DNA from: Symbiodinium natans
Taxonomy: Eukaryota; Sar; Dinophyceae; Suessiales; Symbiodiniaceae
Assembly (NCBI GenBank): GCA_905221605.1
Contig: CAJNDS010000102.1
Location: 989,501 to 1,053,500, forward strand
Direction of reading: 5' to 3'
DNA: 64,000 nt
Shown here: positions 33,766 through 47,320 of the stretch, in pieces
How the letters are laid out: every line of letters starts with the position of its first letter
Position numbering within the stretch: position 1 is the stretch's first letter
Program-made: the position numbers and the translations under genes
Notes under the pieces: generated by a model
Database searches by the model: none
What the model was told of the DNA's origin: nothing
Seen by the model: only the letters and a program-made list of their open reading frames with translations

Positions 33766-35625
33766 GATGTTTCATTGGCAAGATCCGACAGACAATCCCA
33801 AAAGCCTGAAAGGCAAATCAAAGAACTTGCGCATCAAAACTAGATCCCCTTCAAAAGCACTAAAGGCTGATTGGCGACTTCTTCACACCCTTTTGGGTTT
33901 TTTGCAGGAGGAGCCTGTGTTTATGCCGCCTCGCGGTGGCGACGCCTCCGATGGTTCGCCATGGCCCGGAGCTGTGGCCTTTATACTTTGGGGTTAAAGC
34001 ATTTCAGTCCCTAATGTTGCCTTCAAAGTTGGCTTCCTGGTAGCCTTTGAGACTGCCTTAGTTAGGGGAACAGCGCAGATCAAAGCTTGATGTTCCGGTG
34101 GAAAGCCCCATCTCACGTAAATTGCACAGGCCGACCACGCCGCCGGTGGAGAAGTACCGGCTTCAGGCTTGGACCTTGTTGGACCTTGAGTGGTTCGGTC
34201 TTGGGTTGGGGATGTGGGATGTGTTCTGGTTGAGGATGTATTGGATGTTTTCGGTCGATCTTTGAAAATGCTTCGCTTGCGGCTGGGGGGATTCAGGCCT
34301 TGCTTTTTCCCGAAGCCGCGATGGGTTTTTCAGCGGGGGTTGGGCTGATTTCTCTTTTCCTCTTGTTTTCCTCTCCAGCTGAATTCTTAATTGTGCGAGT
34401 GAAAAAACCGTAAGTTGTAGCCTCAAGGTTTTTGCTGCCCGCATTTACAACGTCAGAGTACAGTACAGCCATCTTTGCAGCACCATTCAGAGCACGTGAA
34501 CAACCAGAAATGTTGCAATTTGCAGCGTGTCGAGTTTGTGACTGTGAACAGAGAAACAGTGGGACCACAAACAAACACATAAGGAGCTCTGTAATATGAA
34601 CGTATACGTTCTTTCAAATCGCAACAAAACATGTGCGTGAGTGACCTGGCTGATACTGCCAGGAGGTGCTGGAACAAGCAGCTGCTTTGTGGTTCTTGAG
34701 TGCGATACTGGCGATACTGTTGGAACTCCGCAAGCTGGACTTGAACAAGGCTGAATGAACTTCCAGACCCTCGAACGCGAAAACCTCGAACGACCAGGCG
34801 CTCGACCTCGCGATGCTGGCGGGGAGATTTGTGGACCGCCGAGCCTGGGACCCAACTTCGGGGCTCTGTGAGGTCACACCAACAGTGGACACGCACACAT
34901 ACCGTCACATACTAGTACCGTTACATAAGTGTTACATACCGAAAGGTTGTGCTTGTTCAAGCCTTGGATACCTGCTGCTTGTACTATCCGTTGCAAAGGC
35001 CATGGCTGCTAGGGAACACCTTTCTTCTTTGGGGGGGGGGGGGAGAAGTGCTTTATGTCATTCGATAGAGGCGCGCGCTCTAAAGCAGCCTGAAGTTCTG
35101 GGTTGATTGTACAAGCTGTAGCACTCGAACCGGGGCACGACTCCGTCACCAGCCTGGCCTGTGCTAGCTCATGCCTTCGAGGAAGGATGATGAATTGGAG
35201 CGCAGCAGCGTGCACGTTTTTTGCTTCACTGCTTCAAGCTTGAATCACTTCAAGCTTTGTCTGTGATTTGTACCGTGGTTAACAAGGCCTCATGTTGTCA
35301 CTCTGATTAGCCTGTTTCTTCAAACCAGTCATCGTCTCAAGACACCGTTAAGGACAACGGCTTGGCAGGATGCCTGTTTTTTACTGTTGCGGTTGTTGCT
35401 TGAGTTAATTTGAAGTTCAGATCAAGTCTTGCGCACAAATCTGAGAACATACTCGCATTTGCAGCCTTAACGGAGTTTCGGGGAGTCAGGTCTTGGCATT
35501 TTGATTCCTTGTAATCCCAGGTGGGAAACCCTTTGCCAATGGTCCGTTGAATCGGGCATTACTTGCCAACAAAGAAGTCTTGCCATTTGGGAGCGGGTTC
35601 GAGGTGAGCTTCCTTGGTCTAGCGG

Positions 35626-36170
35626 TTCCTGTTTAGCAACTTCGAGCACACTAGAGACTCAGATGATCCCAAGCCAAGTTTTGGAAACAGTCTCCCCCAT
35701 CCGCTCCGCTTTTGCGATCGCGCTGTTTTGCTTGACTTTATGGACGACTTCCAATCGGGTGAGAAAATGAACTCGACTACCGCGTTTCATCACACGTAGG
35801 CCGCAGTAAGCCTCCAGTTGAACAGGCCGGAAGCTGCGAGACCCGCGAATCCTCAGCCTTTGATCCGCTGGTTGCTCTGTCACGCTTGGAGGTGGTTTTG
35901 CTGACCGGACCAGCTGGGGCTGGAAAGACAACATCCTGCCAGAGCCTGAGAAGTGAGGTTGTTCGGGTTCGCACCATGACATAGGACGAGGTAAAGTTAG
36001 GCGTGCGTGAGTGTGGTGGGTGTCGTGAGGGTCGTGGGTGTCGTGGGTGAGTGCGAGTGCGACAGGGGTCCACCGGGCACCTACTGGAGATGCATATTTT
36101 TGAGCGCATCATGTGCCCACTACAACATGAGCCGATTGAGTGCACAGGCATCTGGAAGCCAGCGATTGAT
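35626..36170 (+). CDS. P-loop NTPase gene fragment, three spliced exons
   Basis: Exon 1 (about 35626-35758) ends in AVLLDFMDDFQS plus one base at the canonical donor gtgaga. Exon 2 (35857-35957) follows cctcag and completes the codon, giving AFDPLVALSRLEVVLLTGP and then AGAGKTTSCQSLRSE. This contains a perfect Walker A motif, GPAGAGKT. The 98-base intron keeps phase. Exon 3 starts at 36066 after gcgacag and continues in phase 0 with GSTGHLLEMHIFERIMCPL and on to WKPAIDTVI. The Walker A context (LLTGPAGAGKTTSCQSL) resembles AAA-type modules such as those in dynein heavy chains, but no Walker B was found, so the family is open. It binds a nucleotide, by motif. Confidence 0.6.
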
Positions 36171-39100
36171 ACCGTGATCGGCATACACAATTGTTTGGAC
36201 GGTCGTCCAGGTTTTCGTAGCTAGGGGGTCGCCCCTTAACAGATACTTCAACATATCCCTTAACTGGCTCAGCCTTGCTTAGTTGATCATCTTTGTGTCA
36301 TGTCTTGCCACAAAGACGAAAGACCCTTTCCGCACACGTTACCCAAGATAGCGCGCCTGCTATACTTTCATCCCTGAAATTTGAAGCTTAAGGCCTTGAG
36401 ATCCCCGAACCCCCGAATCCCCCTACGTGCACTAAACCCCACCAAGGTCGGTTTTTTTGCCGCTTCTTCGGCGCACCAGGCAGGCTATTCGCCGAAGGCG
36501 TGGCGTTGCTGGGCAACCAGGCCCGCGTGGTTTCTTTTTGTTTTTGTCCAGAGTTTTTGTTGATCTCGGTGGCTGCGTCGGTCCGTTTGGTTCCTTGGCT
36601 GTCGTGCTGTTCCTTCTTAGGTTTGTTGCCAAGTTGTTGGTTTTTCAGCTTGTTGTCTTCCCGCAGCTTGCGTCAAGCGCTCCCTATAGTAGCTGTCCTT
36701 CACATCTTAACAGTGGTGGGTTTAGAGTTTGCGGGCTTAGAGTGGAAGGACTGCAGAACTAAGAAGAGTTTATGTGGAGAGCATAAGCTTAAGGCTGAAC
36801 CCTTTCAACTAGTTAGTTCTTCTCAGCTTCTGCAAGGGGCAAATCTGCAAGGTGTCATCACGAGCCCAGAATGTAGTGCTTCCTGCCCCTCAGCGACCGC
36901 CTACTTTACGACTGGCCCCTGTCAACTGAAGCTCAAGTCCTGCTTGAATGAGCTTGAAGGAACACTCCAACTCTCCCTAAACCCTTCCAGGAGATGAATC
37001 TGCTGTTCGAGAAAGACGGCTGCCTACAGCATCTACTGGCCAAGGCTGCTACCGGAGGGAGAGTGCTCAAGGAGTTTCAAGGCTCAAAATGTTTCTGGGC
37101 ATTTCAGGTAGGGTTTGTCAACCGCCTCAGCAACAAGCATGGGGTCGAGTTGGGACCCGAACGTTGATGTCCCGCCTATCCTCCGCAGCAAATCATGGCT
37201 GGAGCAGCCCCTGACCTCCTACGAGGTTTGGGGTGTAGAGCAGGCTTAGAGGTTGAGGGCACCATCACGAATTAATGCTTTGCTAGTGTCTCGGCGCGCT
37301 ATCACCAGCTTCAAGATTTGGGGTTCTTGTGCCGCCAGCCGAAAACTTAAAACCTAATCGGGGTTATAGTGAGCACAACGATGAGCATTCCGCAAATTTG
37401 GTGCCTCACGAGCCAATTTCTTACAGGGACCTTCAGGCCAAGCCTCTTGACTACAAGTCCTTACCACTTCCGTGATTAGGACCTAGGTTGTCTTGACAGC
37501 ATTGAATGAGCAGAAATCCAGTGATACAGCCAACCATCTGGACTACGGGTGTGGCAAGTTTAAGGATGACAGGAAACCGCGAATGCACAAAAACTCCTAA
37601 AGCCATGCAAGAAACCTGCGCCATTTGCCAGACCGTTCTCGATGCCCTCAACGTTAAGGCCTGGCATGTTGCCTGTGGCTTTGTGAAGGTGCCTCAGCAT
37701 TTGCCACTTGCCAACGTAGGGGGCCCGCTGTCAGCTGGCATCGAAGCAGTGCTCCGACCATCGAGGAAGTCCAAGACAGCCAACAGCAGCTCTAATAGCT
37801 CAAGACCTGAGAAGCGATACCACGCCAACGAAGGCTTGGGCCACCTGTGCATGGTCGACACTAACGTCACTCACGCGCCACAGGCCGTCTTTCCTGTGGG
37901 CGAAAGGTTTTTTTTCGGGACCATTGTTAGTTGAAACAGATTCTGTGTTGTAGGTGTGTCTTGCTGCCACCTTGTTGCTGTTGCCCTCGAACTGGAGGGG
38001 AGGGGGGGCACTGGAATCAGTGGATGGCGCAAGCTTGAAACCAGACCGAACCCCAGCACCTCCCTGGAGCCCGGAATTTGCCACCCCTGACTCGTCTCTC
38101 GTTCTGCCCCAAACTCGCGAGCTGCGAGCAACTCAGCAAGAATCAGGCGCTGGCTTCTTGTCTTGGATGGCATCGACCGCTTCCAGTCGGACCGCTATCT
38201 TTCGATTTGCTTGATGGCGCGGGTTTGTGGCATCAAGTGATTCCAGTGCTGTGGAGATTTTTGGGCTTTTTAGGTTTCGCCAAATGTCAAGTAATATCGA
38301 GCTGACTTTCCCGAAAGGCAAACCCGAAATGCACCTGAACCCCAAAGCTATCCCTCGGAAGCCTGGGCCGCACTCGCCACATCCAAACCGGCTTGAAGCC
38401 TGCTTGGGCTTCAGCTTCGACATTTGGCGGCTACAGTTCGGACGAGCTCGGGGTTCGGAAATCTTGTGCCTTTTGCAGAATTTAACTTCCAGTATGACAG
38501 GGTTTGGGATTGCCCTTGGGCGGGCATCCCGGGCTTTGGGTTCTCAACAATGCCAACGGCACTAAAATCCAATTGCTGGCGTGAAGAGGCGGACTTGGGT
38601 GGATATCAGTGGACGTACTCGATTTCCTCGTCAACCTGATTGGCTTACACGAATGTGGACCTTACACACGGGCAACACAAAACTCCACACATCATCAGTA
38701 CATGCTTCTGCAAGGCTCAGACCGCCTACAGCATGGTCATCCGTATCATGCTGCACAGAGCACATCGCGGCATGGACCTGCCCAGAAATTCAGCACAAAG
38801 CCTTAACCCCCTACAGCCAGTTGAACAGTTCATCATCGACATGAGTGAACTTAGTTGGAAAATCGGAAGGCGACCCAGTGCCCTTGTTTTTTCGGCTTGG
38901 CATACATTGCAGGAGCAGGATATGGAGAGGTTGCGCAAGCCTCTCGAAGGCCGGGTGGAGTGTGTGCTGTTCACGCAAAGGCTTCATCCTTGTGTGGTAT
39001 GCTGCAGCTGTCGCGGAACTTTCGTCTGGAATGCAAACTTCAGTAAGGATAGCCAGTCGTTAGCACCTCCCGCAGTTTCGTTGTCCACACAAGGCAGGCG

Positions 39101-42100
39101 GCTGGCATGTCTCGAATCGATTGCGGCGTGACATTCCCCCACACCAATAGTTGCAGTCCACGTGGCCGAATTATGCACTTCTGCCACACCTGAGTACTGA
39201 TTCGTTCCATACATTGCACTGAGGGGGTATGCCCCAAGCAACAAGCTTCTCACTCTCCATCGACCTTGAATCCAAGTCCAAGTCCCTGCTCTGAGCTCCA
39301 AACACAAGACCCAAAAACTCCACCTTGAGCTCAGATCTTCTGCGCACCTGCACAAAGCTCTGTGTGGTGCTTACAAGTCGGTCTTTGCGAGAAGGAGGCG
39401 CGCGGAAGTTCTGCTCACACACAAGGTTTGGGGCCTAGGCTTATACGGTTTAAGTTGCTTAGCGGCTAGGGGTTACACCAGGTTCAGTTAACCCCCCAAC
39501 AGATTGTCGAAACTGCTTGTAAAGCCTTTCTGTAAAGCCACCCATGTAAAGACTCAGTAGATATGTCACAAAAGCTTTATACAGCCCCTGAGCAACTGTG
39601 ACTACACAGCCCCGACACCTTTCTGAAGCCTTTTCAACTCCCTCATAAGAACTCTTACAAACCTCTGATGTAGCTTCGGTAACACTTTAACACTTCCATA
39701 AGGCTTCACTTTGTCAACGTCTTGACAAATCCCCTGCAAAGTTTACAAATCCCGATAAACTGCCTGTAAAGCCGTATGCTGACTCAAAGCCCTCACCTTA
39801 CAAGGCTGCCATTGAAAAAGCTTCATAGTGTCCGTCTAGAAAATTTTTCTGAGGCCTTTCGGCGAGAAGGCAAGCTTTTCTACGTTGTCGTTTCAGAAGA
39901 GAAAATTGGGGCAAATGATGTGCTTTGATGTGAAGAGGTTCGAGTGCTTTCGTTAGAGGAGTTTTTCCTTTTCCTGATCGAGATTGGGAGAAGCTCCTAT
40001 CAAGCCCTGCAATGGCTGTCTGCCAAGCTTTGTAAAGCCTTTACATGGAAGACTTCAAAATGGCGATCCACACCAGTCCCTGACCGGTAAAAGTAGGCCA
40101 CATGTCCACAATTGAGAAGCAAAGTAGCAAGCGACAATTTTGAAGGGGTAGTGGTTTAGCTTCATAATGCACTGGTTTACTTGATTTCTGCCTTGCACGG
40201 CCCGTTTGTGCAAGGTGCTTGTTGCACGTATCATGCTAGATGCACTCTATTCATGAGGGGCACATGAACCTTCACTGCCTTGCAAAGTTCATGAAGTGCG
40301 CCAAGAAAAGTTCCTTATCTTTGCAACATAAAGAGCTGCGCCACTTCGGGAACCATCTGGACACGTTGTTACTTGCCGTCCACAAGGCCCGATGCCCGAA
40401 AGGCCCCACCTCAAGGCCAAGCCTCTCAAGCCCCAATCCAGTCTTCAGTCTTTGCTTCAGAGTGTTGGAACATCTGGAGGTCCTGGTCGGCCATGGGAGC
40501 TGGCGCAGCTCGATGTCCACAAGGTTGGTTTGCCAGGCTGTGCCTTCAGGATTTGGGCTGGCTTTTGGCTTTCGTAGCGTGGTAATCGCAGAGTGGCCGC
40601 CATCAGTGTGAAAAACCAGCTTTGCCCTCCGAACCGACGGACGCGTGTCCTCACCGATACGCTCGGGGGAGAACAAGTAGAGCGTCGGCGCAGGCTTGTC
40701 TGCTAGAATCGAATATCAGCGTGCCTGCTGTCTGAAGGTTGCAGGGATGGTTCCTTTATGGCCCGGGATAACTCCGAACAGGGCGGCGCTTTCCGGACAG
40801 AGTCTGTTCAGTCGCAGGCAGAGGCAGCGGTGTCTCAGGCACGACACCGCAAGCATGGAGGCGAACCGTCGCGCCCAGCACCAGCAGAGTCAAAGGGTGG
40901 GCGAAGCATGACCGGAGGAGAAAGCGCCCGTATCGAGGTCTTCGGAGGAGGAAGTGATCACAATGACTGCCCGAGCTGGGGGGGGCGGCGATTAGCTTGC
41001 CTGTTGCTTTCTCAGGAAACGCAGTGCGACCAATGCATAGCATGACAACCATGTTCCCACACAGCTGGAGCTGAGCTCGCGCCGAACAAGCAAATGCCGG
41101 CCGTTGCTACTTTGTTCCCGTGGATACTGAGCACCTGGACCCACGGCATCGCTCGCAATCAAAAAAAGAGTAGAAGAGGGGCGTGATGAATGTATGAGCG
41201 AGTGAAGGTGGGAGACACGCATAAGGCTGCCAAAAGTCTTGTAGCGTGTCATACTGGCATCGCTGCGATGGCCAAGACAGTGGAGCGTTTCTCTCAGAGC
41301 AAACCTGACTCTCACAGGCGTCCTTTGCAGAGAACTGTTTCCTCTGTTGTTTTGACATGTTTTGACCGTCTCGTGACATGACATAATGTAACTTTGCTGA
41401 ACACGATATGCATAAAAACCCTGGTCTTGGAGGAGGAAGCGGCATATCGACGTGAAACAGCTTGCTGCCACGTCTCATGGTTGGCTATACGACCCCTCAG
41501 CCTTCCGCCTAGCTTTCCCCAACCCAGCCGTGAACTTCTAACTTCTAAAGTTGATTCTAAAGCCGAGCAGAACACTGGACATTTTGCACTTACTGCCTGA
41601 ATTCAAGCTTCATTCTTTCCTGGCACGTGCAACCAACTGGGAAGGTCGTGCCACACCCACTCTCGCCGTTGTCTCAAGAGGCGAGGATTGCCAGGATTTG
41701 CCGGGATTGTCTTCCGGATCGTCGGTTTTGTATAAAGTTTTGGGACGATCTGGTCGCACGGTTTTCCTCAACTCCGAAATTTCAAAACAGTCAGCTGGGG
41801 CATGAAGAACTACAGCAGCTTCGGCATTGGGTTGTAATACGCGGTGGCACAAGTACGAAAGCTCCCTCGGAGGACCTTTCGTTCATGAAAACCGCCTTGC
41901 TGAATCATGAAGGGGTGTGTGGGGGGGTTTCCCGGTGCCCAAATACCGCCCATTTTGGGGGGGTCACCCAAAGCTAACTAATCGTTGCTCGGAGCGGGGC
42001 GTGTTTTTGGATCATTTTTGGGCCATGGTCAAGGCCCATGGTGTGAGGGATCAGCGGACAAGAAACAGTTTCAGCTGATGCTCATGATGCTCGCACGTGA

Positions 42101-44580
42101 TGCTCGCCCGCGGGTCGACATAAATCCTCAATTCTACTCTTTTGAACTGAGGATCCCACCTCAGCCCTCCTTGGAGCTTCGGAAGTCGTTTTTTCTTTCA
42201 GAGCTGAAGGGGTGCTCCCTCTCTCTCTCTCTCTTGCCTGCAGCTTGGGACAGGGCACCAACCCAGTGGGCACTGCCGTGTTGCTGAGTTGTTTTCGAGA
42301 CCTTAGGGAGGCAATGTCAAAGACCATCTGAAAAAGGCCTCGTGTAAGTTGTCGTGTCCTCTGCGAGATCCAGACAGCCCAGACAGCAGTCGGCTCTTTA
42401 GCCGCCTAGCCCTTCAACGCAACAATCCCAAAGCCTGAGTCTCTAAACCTTGCCCTTAGAGGCTCAGGTCCCTTCAGTTTGCAGTGTCGTGTTTAGAGAC
42501 ATGGGGTTTTGAGCTTGGGCTGCACATGCCCAGGGCATTCAGGGGACCTTTCGGCACTTCGATGGGTACTAACGCCACGGTTCGGAACAAGCGCCCTGTA
42601 GATTCTCTGTGCCCGAGGATGCCTGCTTGCTCTTTCTGGACCGAATTGTGCGTAAGCTCTACCCGCGCGATTTCGACTTGGCAGCTTGGCATCAGCTTGA
42701 TTTCAGCCTGGCTTCAGCTTGGCTTGCAGGGCTTCGGTTGGAGAGTTTCGGGTTTTGCCATGACTTACATTCCAGGAGCCTACCAACTTCCAGATCATGA
42801 AAGCGTCTCCTTCGTAGCAGTCGCGTTAATTAGTATTCTTGGGACGGACAAGGCTACTATGAGGGATGGTACCCCCCACCCCCCCCTCGCCCCTTCCCTT
42901 CTCCCGGATGCCCTCCCCACCCCCCCACCCTCTGTGATGATGTGGGTGGTGGGGTTTTCGGTGTTAGGGTTCGGCAATTGGGTTTCCATGAGGGTTTGAG
43001 GGTTTACGTTGGGTTTTGGGGCATATAGGGTTTAGGGCTTGACGAATTTGGGCTCTTAGGGGTTAGATAGGGCTAGGGGTGGGGCGGGGGCTGGGGGATC
43101 CTCGTAACTGTCGACACCAGTGGGCGCTTTTGGAATGCGATACAAGGCTCCAAAAAAATAGAAATGACTACAATTACCAGGATGGTGAGCTTGGGGCCGG
43201 GGGAAACCATGTGGCCTGGAGAATTTACATCTCTCGATCGCAGGGCTTGAATGGCTTTGATTTTTCGGGGGTTTACGGTCTCAAAGGCCAAGCGTGGGCC
43301 CACCTTCTGTCCTCGAGGATAAATCTCTAAAATCGTCAGGCCACGCGGCGAGGCTGCATAGTCACAACTGATTGACAAACCTTTCAATATTATCCAGATG
43401 TTAGTTAGCACTGTCAGGATGATCTTTCCGACGTTCCGCTACAAGGCACTGCAGGATAGGAGGGCTTGGGGCTGTAGAGCGTAGGATCTTGATGCTTCTG
43501 CGTTGTTGGTTTGGGGCTTGCGGTGTCGGGGGCGGTGTTCCGTGTTTACCGACGATCTGTTGAGGGTGACGGTCATCTTTGGCTCGCTGGTTTCCTGGTC
43601 TTTGCTGTTAAGAGTGCGAGTGCTGTCGCATGCCTGAAAGAGCAACCAGCGCCTCTTCTCAAGCTGTTTATGGGCACCCCTGCTGCATGTCGCCAGCAAC
43701 AGTGGGCACAGTCTTGTTCCGACAGCTTCAAGATGCTGTAGCTAACTTATTTTCACGATTGAACCCGGAAAACAAATGGAGTCCTGTATGGCCGTTAGAA
43801 TCTTCAGGAGTGTGGAAGTTGAGTGGCCATCGGGGAAGGGATGGGAAGGGGTGGTGGGCACGGTTGAGGGTTCAGGGGCGGTGGTTTTAAGGCTTGGGGT
43901 TTGGGGGAGCCATGGAAGCACACAAAGGCAAATAGTGAGATTCACAACAAATAGAATCAATCATTGCTCACAAATGGCGGCAGGTGAAACAAATCGCAAA
44001 GCTCAGTTTCAGAGGTCAGAAAGGTCCAAAACATTAGCGTACATGACTCTGCAGCCATTGGGAAACGTTTGAAGTTTAAAGCAATGTGACCAAGCACTAT
44101 GGGAAGTACTCGAGATAGGAACAGCCGTTATTGTTGAGCCGGGCAGAGAAGCCGCTCCACAACGTCGTGGCGGCTTAATTCTGTAGAAGTTTTGCATAAG
44201 TGAATGTTTGTTGAGGAGGCTGTCAGTAAAGATTACGACTTTTTTGGCGGTTGTATTGACGCCCAAACTTTCTGATGCACCCGAAATTGAATATCTACAC
44301 ATACGTGCATGGAGCGCCGCAGGCAGGTTGTATGCTTGCATAGGTCACGATTCTGGGTTGAGGGTTTTGGGCGTCAGGATTTGCTGCGCGGTCCGTCTTT
44401 TGGACCTACCAATTGCCTAAACCACTCACCCAACAGGTGGCAGCCATTTGGTCCAGCAGCTTCGTTGCTCGCCTTTGATGCAGGCATGGACTTGGGGAAC
44501 TTCTGGCCATGAGGGCCTCAAAGGCATTGAATTGCTTTTGGGGAGTTCTGCGAGGATTTCTGTTGGCAGTGAGGCATAAC
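36171..44580. other. Gene-poor stretch with a few exon-like pieces
   Basis: No recognised family. Open pieces with coding character on the plus strand are 37640-37890 (DALNVKAWHVACGFVKVP), 38808-38985 (EQFIIDMSELSWKIGRRPSA), 41670-41850 (after gtctcaag: KFWDDLVARFSSTPKFQNS then EELQQLRHW) and 42609-42700 (DACLLFLDRIVRKLYPRDFD). They may belong to one or more multi-exon genes. TTTAGGG-like words occur near 42965-43040. The rest looks like intron or intergenic DNA. Confidence 0.35.
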
Positions 44581-44731
44581 TACTAGTGCTAGTCCTAGTA
44601 CTAGCACTAGTAGCAGTAGTAGCAGCAGTAGCAGCAGTAGTAGCAGCAGTAGCACTAGCAGTAGCAGTAGCAGTAGCAGTAGCAGTAGCAGTAGTAGCAG
44701 TAGCAGTAGTAGTAGTAGTAGCAGCAGCAGC

Positions 44732-44790
<59 letters not shown>

Positions 44791-44802
44791 CGACGACGAC
44801 GA
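44581..44802 (+). repeat. AGT/AGC trinucleotide microsatellite, about 220 bp
   Basis: A compound trinucleotide run of AGT, AGC and related units ends in CGA repeats. It is open in several frames (poly-V/A or poly-T), which are artefacts. Purity increases toward the right end. Confidence 0.95.
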
Positions 44803-47320
44803 CTCCTGCTGCTTTGCAACTGCAATATCTCATTGATTTTTAATTTGTTCGGAAGAGTTTTTAGTCAACCATTCTCCTCGCCTCCTCTCGAGTCTCAGAG
44901 CCCACTGAGAGTCCCACCAGCTATCCGTGAAAAACCCAAGCTCAGAGAACCCTGCAAAGAGTCCCGCCAAGCAGCCTGGAATGCCCACCCCCAAAGAATC
45001 CTGCAGAGAGTCCCGCTGGGCATCTCCAAAAGTATCCGCCACCCCCCAGAGTGTAGCCAAGAGTGTCCATAACAAAGAACTCCGCAGAGTGCTCCCAGAG
45101 AATCCCAGACACAGAGTCCCATAAATTCCCGCAGAGAATCACGCAGAGTACCTGGAGGAGCCGCGACAGGATAGCTCGCACATTGGAATTAGCTTTGGTG
45201 GGGGTGATCATTGATTGTGCGCTATCTTTTGATGGATCCCTTAGTACTGACACCCTTTTCGGCGTGAGAATGCACAGGCGCTGGCTGGCGTGCCACTTGG
45301 CTTTATTAATCGGAGGTTTGGCATGACCAATTATGTTGTTTGCCCAACAAAAGACCTTGCACCTGAGGGGTTGCGTTGGAGTCGAGAAAGTTCGACCTCG
45401 CATCGTGCACGCAAACGAGGTCCCGAAATCGATGAATCCTCTCGCCTGGGCGCGCCGTGAGCGTTGCACGTCACGAGTCATGACCCTCTCGGTGTGGCGT
45501 GATGCGCTCGCCTATAGGCACCGTACACATACATTTCAGGGCCAGCGAGATGTCCAAACATCGCAGTTGGATTGCTGTTGGCCTTGTTTGCACTCTTGCC
45601 TCGGTCCCCTGCACACTTCGTACTCAAAATTGTGCTCCCGCCTAGGTCCCGTGCACTTTTTGAGGTTTGTTTCGCACAGCGTCGCGAAAACGTGCGATGC
45701 ACTTTCATAGTTTCTGGGTTCTTGGACGGGTTTGTTTCCGTTCTTGGCACCTTGTCCACGCGATGCGATGCCTTTCTCAACCAAGCTTCTTTGAATATTT
45801 TTTGTGGCTCCTCTCATGTGTCACAGTGTTTCGTTCGCCGTTCCTTTGCTGTTTTAACAGGGCGTGATGCCAAGGCCCGGCGCCATTGTTGACGCAGCCG
45901 CATGGGTGGATTGCACGCTGCCCTCGCTTTTGCACCTTGGGCCTGTAATTCGCTTCTTTCTCAACCGCTGTCAAGCCCGAACCCTTAATTCTTTGAATCT
46001 CCAGGCTCCAAAGCCTCAAGTGCAGGCAGCATCCGATCCTTCTCCGAAAGTGAGAGGCTTGAAGTGCTGAGGGGCTCTAGTGGGGTTGAAGACTTTAGTG
46101 AACCTCTCGATGTGCGCAAAGTCTGAGGCTGGGGACGTTTTGAATGGCTCTAGTTCGCCTCTTGTTGTTCAAGGTTTCGACAGCAATCTCGTTAGCAAGT
46201 TTACATGATGTTACCTGCTGGCTGTTGCCAAAGCTTGCTTATTCCAGACATCCCCGGCGACTCGCCCCTGTACAAAAGGAAGTAGGTGTAGGAGTGTAGG
46301 AGTGTAGGATCTTGCTTTGGAAAGAGCGCCCGGGTTCAGGGCTAGCTTTAGGTTTTAAGGACTGAGGTCTTCGGCGGGCATCGAAGTTCGCGAAGTGATG
46401 GGGCTCATAGGTGTGTGTAGGGCCGCCCCTTGGAGCTCCCTGGCCCTTACAAAATTCGGACCATTACCCCATACCATCCCAGACCTTAGATATCCGCTCT
46501 CGGATCCTAGAGCTCGGAGCGTTTGGGATTGGGCTTCAAGATGCAGTCTTAAGGGCGTTTGCACTTCGCGGGTTGGCGTCAGCTTGTCGGAGCTTTGCGA
46601 GTTAGTGTTCGCTAGCCGCTTGCCATGGAAGCTTTGCTGCCGCTTAGAGTCTGGTGTCCCAGATATCCCAGTCCTAGGGCCGGCACCGGCGTTCTCGTAG
46701 TCGTGCGTGTGTTCGCGGCGTTCGCATGCGGGACTTAGATGCTATGACGAGCCGTTCAGAGGTGCGTTGGTGCTTCTGGGAGGAGATTTTCGACAAATAT
46801 CTCCCATCATGGACTTGGCCTCGCGCGCTGGTACACGGGAATAATTGAGCATTGATCTAAAGGTCCTTGCGTGGCGGTTACAAGACTGTTACAAGGCAGC
46901 GACCACACGGCATTAAGATATGCCTCCGCGAAAGATCCGCGTTGGGATTGCGAAAGCAAATTGTTTTTTCGCGAAAGTTCTTACGTAGCCCAGGTCTTGT
47001 TCTATGTTGCCAGCAGCCTCCATCAGTTTCCTTCCAGACTGCCCGGATGGCTCCGAAAATACTCGCAGAGCCAAGGGAATCCGGGAGCAAATCTCAGGGC
47101 TGCGAAAGTTCCGCATAAATTCCGAGCAAGCTCCGCTGAGGTGCGCGTTGGCTGTTATTGGGATTCACATATCTCTGAAACAGTGAACCCAATCCATTGC
47201 CGAAGGAACTGCAAGGCCCTGTAGTATGGTTCTGGACTTGAATCAAGTTTGGCTTGTTGAAGCTTAGGGATCTAGACCTTGATCTGGGCTAATAGAATAA
47301 ACCTGCACCACGATGGGTCC
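44803..47320. other. No supported gene
   Basis: Around 44900-45150 is a run of loosely repeated words (agagtcccgc, agaatcccgcagag), a degenerate minisatellite of roughly 20-40 bases. The remainder holds only short overlapping frames without domain motifs. Confidence 0.45.

Larger units (their letters stand above)
24867..35600. other. Long gene-poor stretch with scattered weak exon-like pieces
   Basis: Most of this is intron-like or intergenic. Splice-bounded open pieces that may be exons include 29911 to about 30003 (after tcccag, ARQLREAWRKSQ then VESMKAFADQM) and about 32042-32134 (after gcacag, VSDSAVRPLLRAWGG). A minus-strand helical segment lies at about 29150-29290 (SDVLVQVLKAGIGTIRRHKF). 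None has a recognised domain. G runs occur at 28316-28332, 28651-28669 and 35031-35042. Confidence 0.35.

Noticed and set aside
44426..44843. Open frames of poly-T/A and poly-V/A
   Set aside because: They translate the AGT/AGC trinucleotide run and have no other content.
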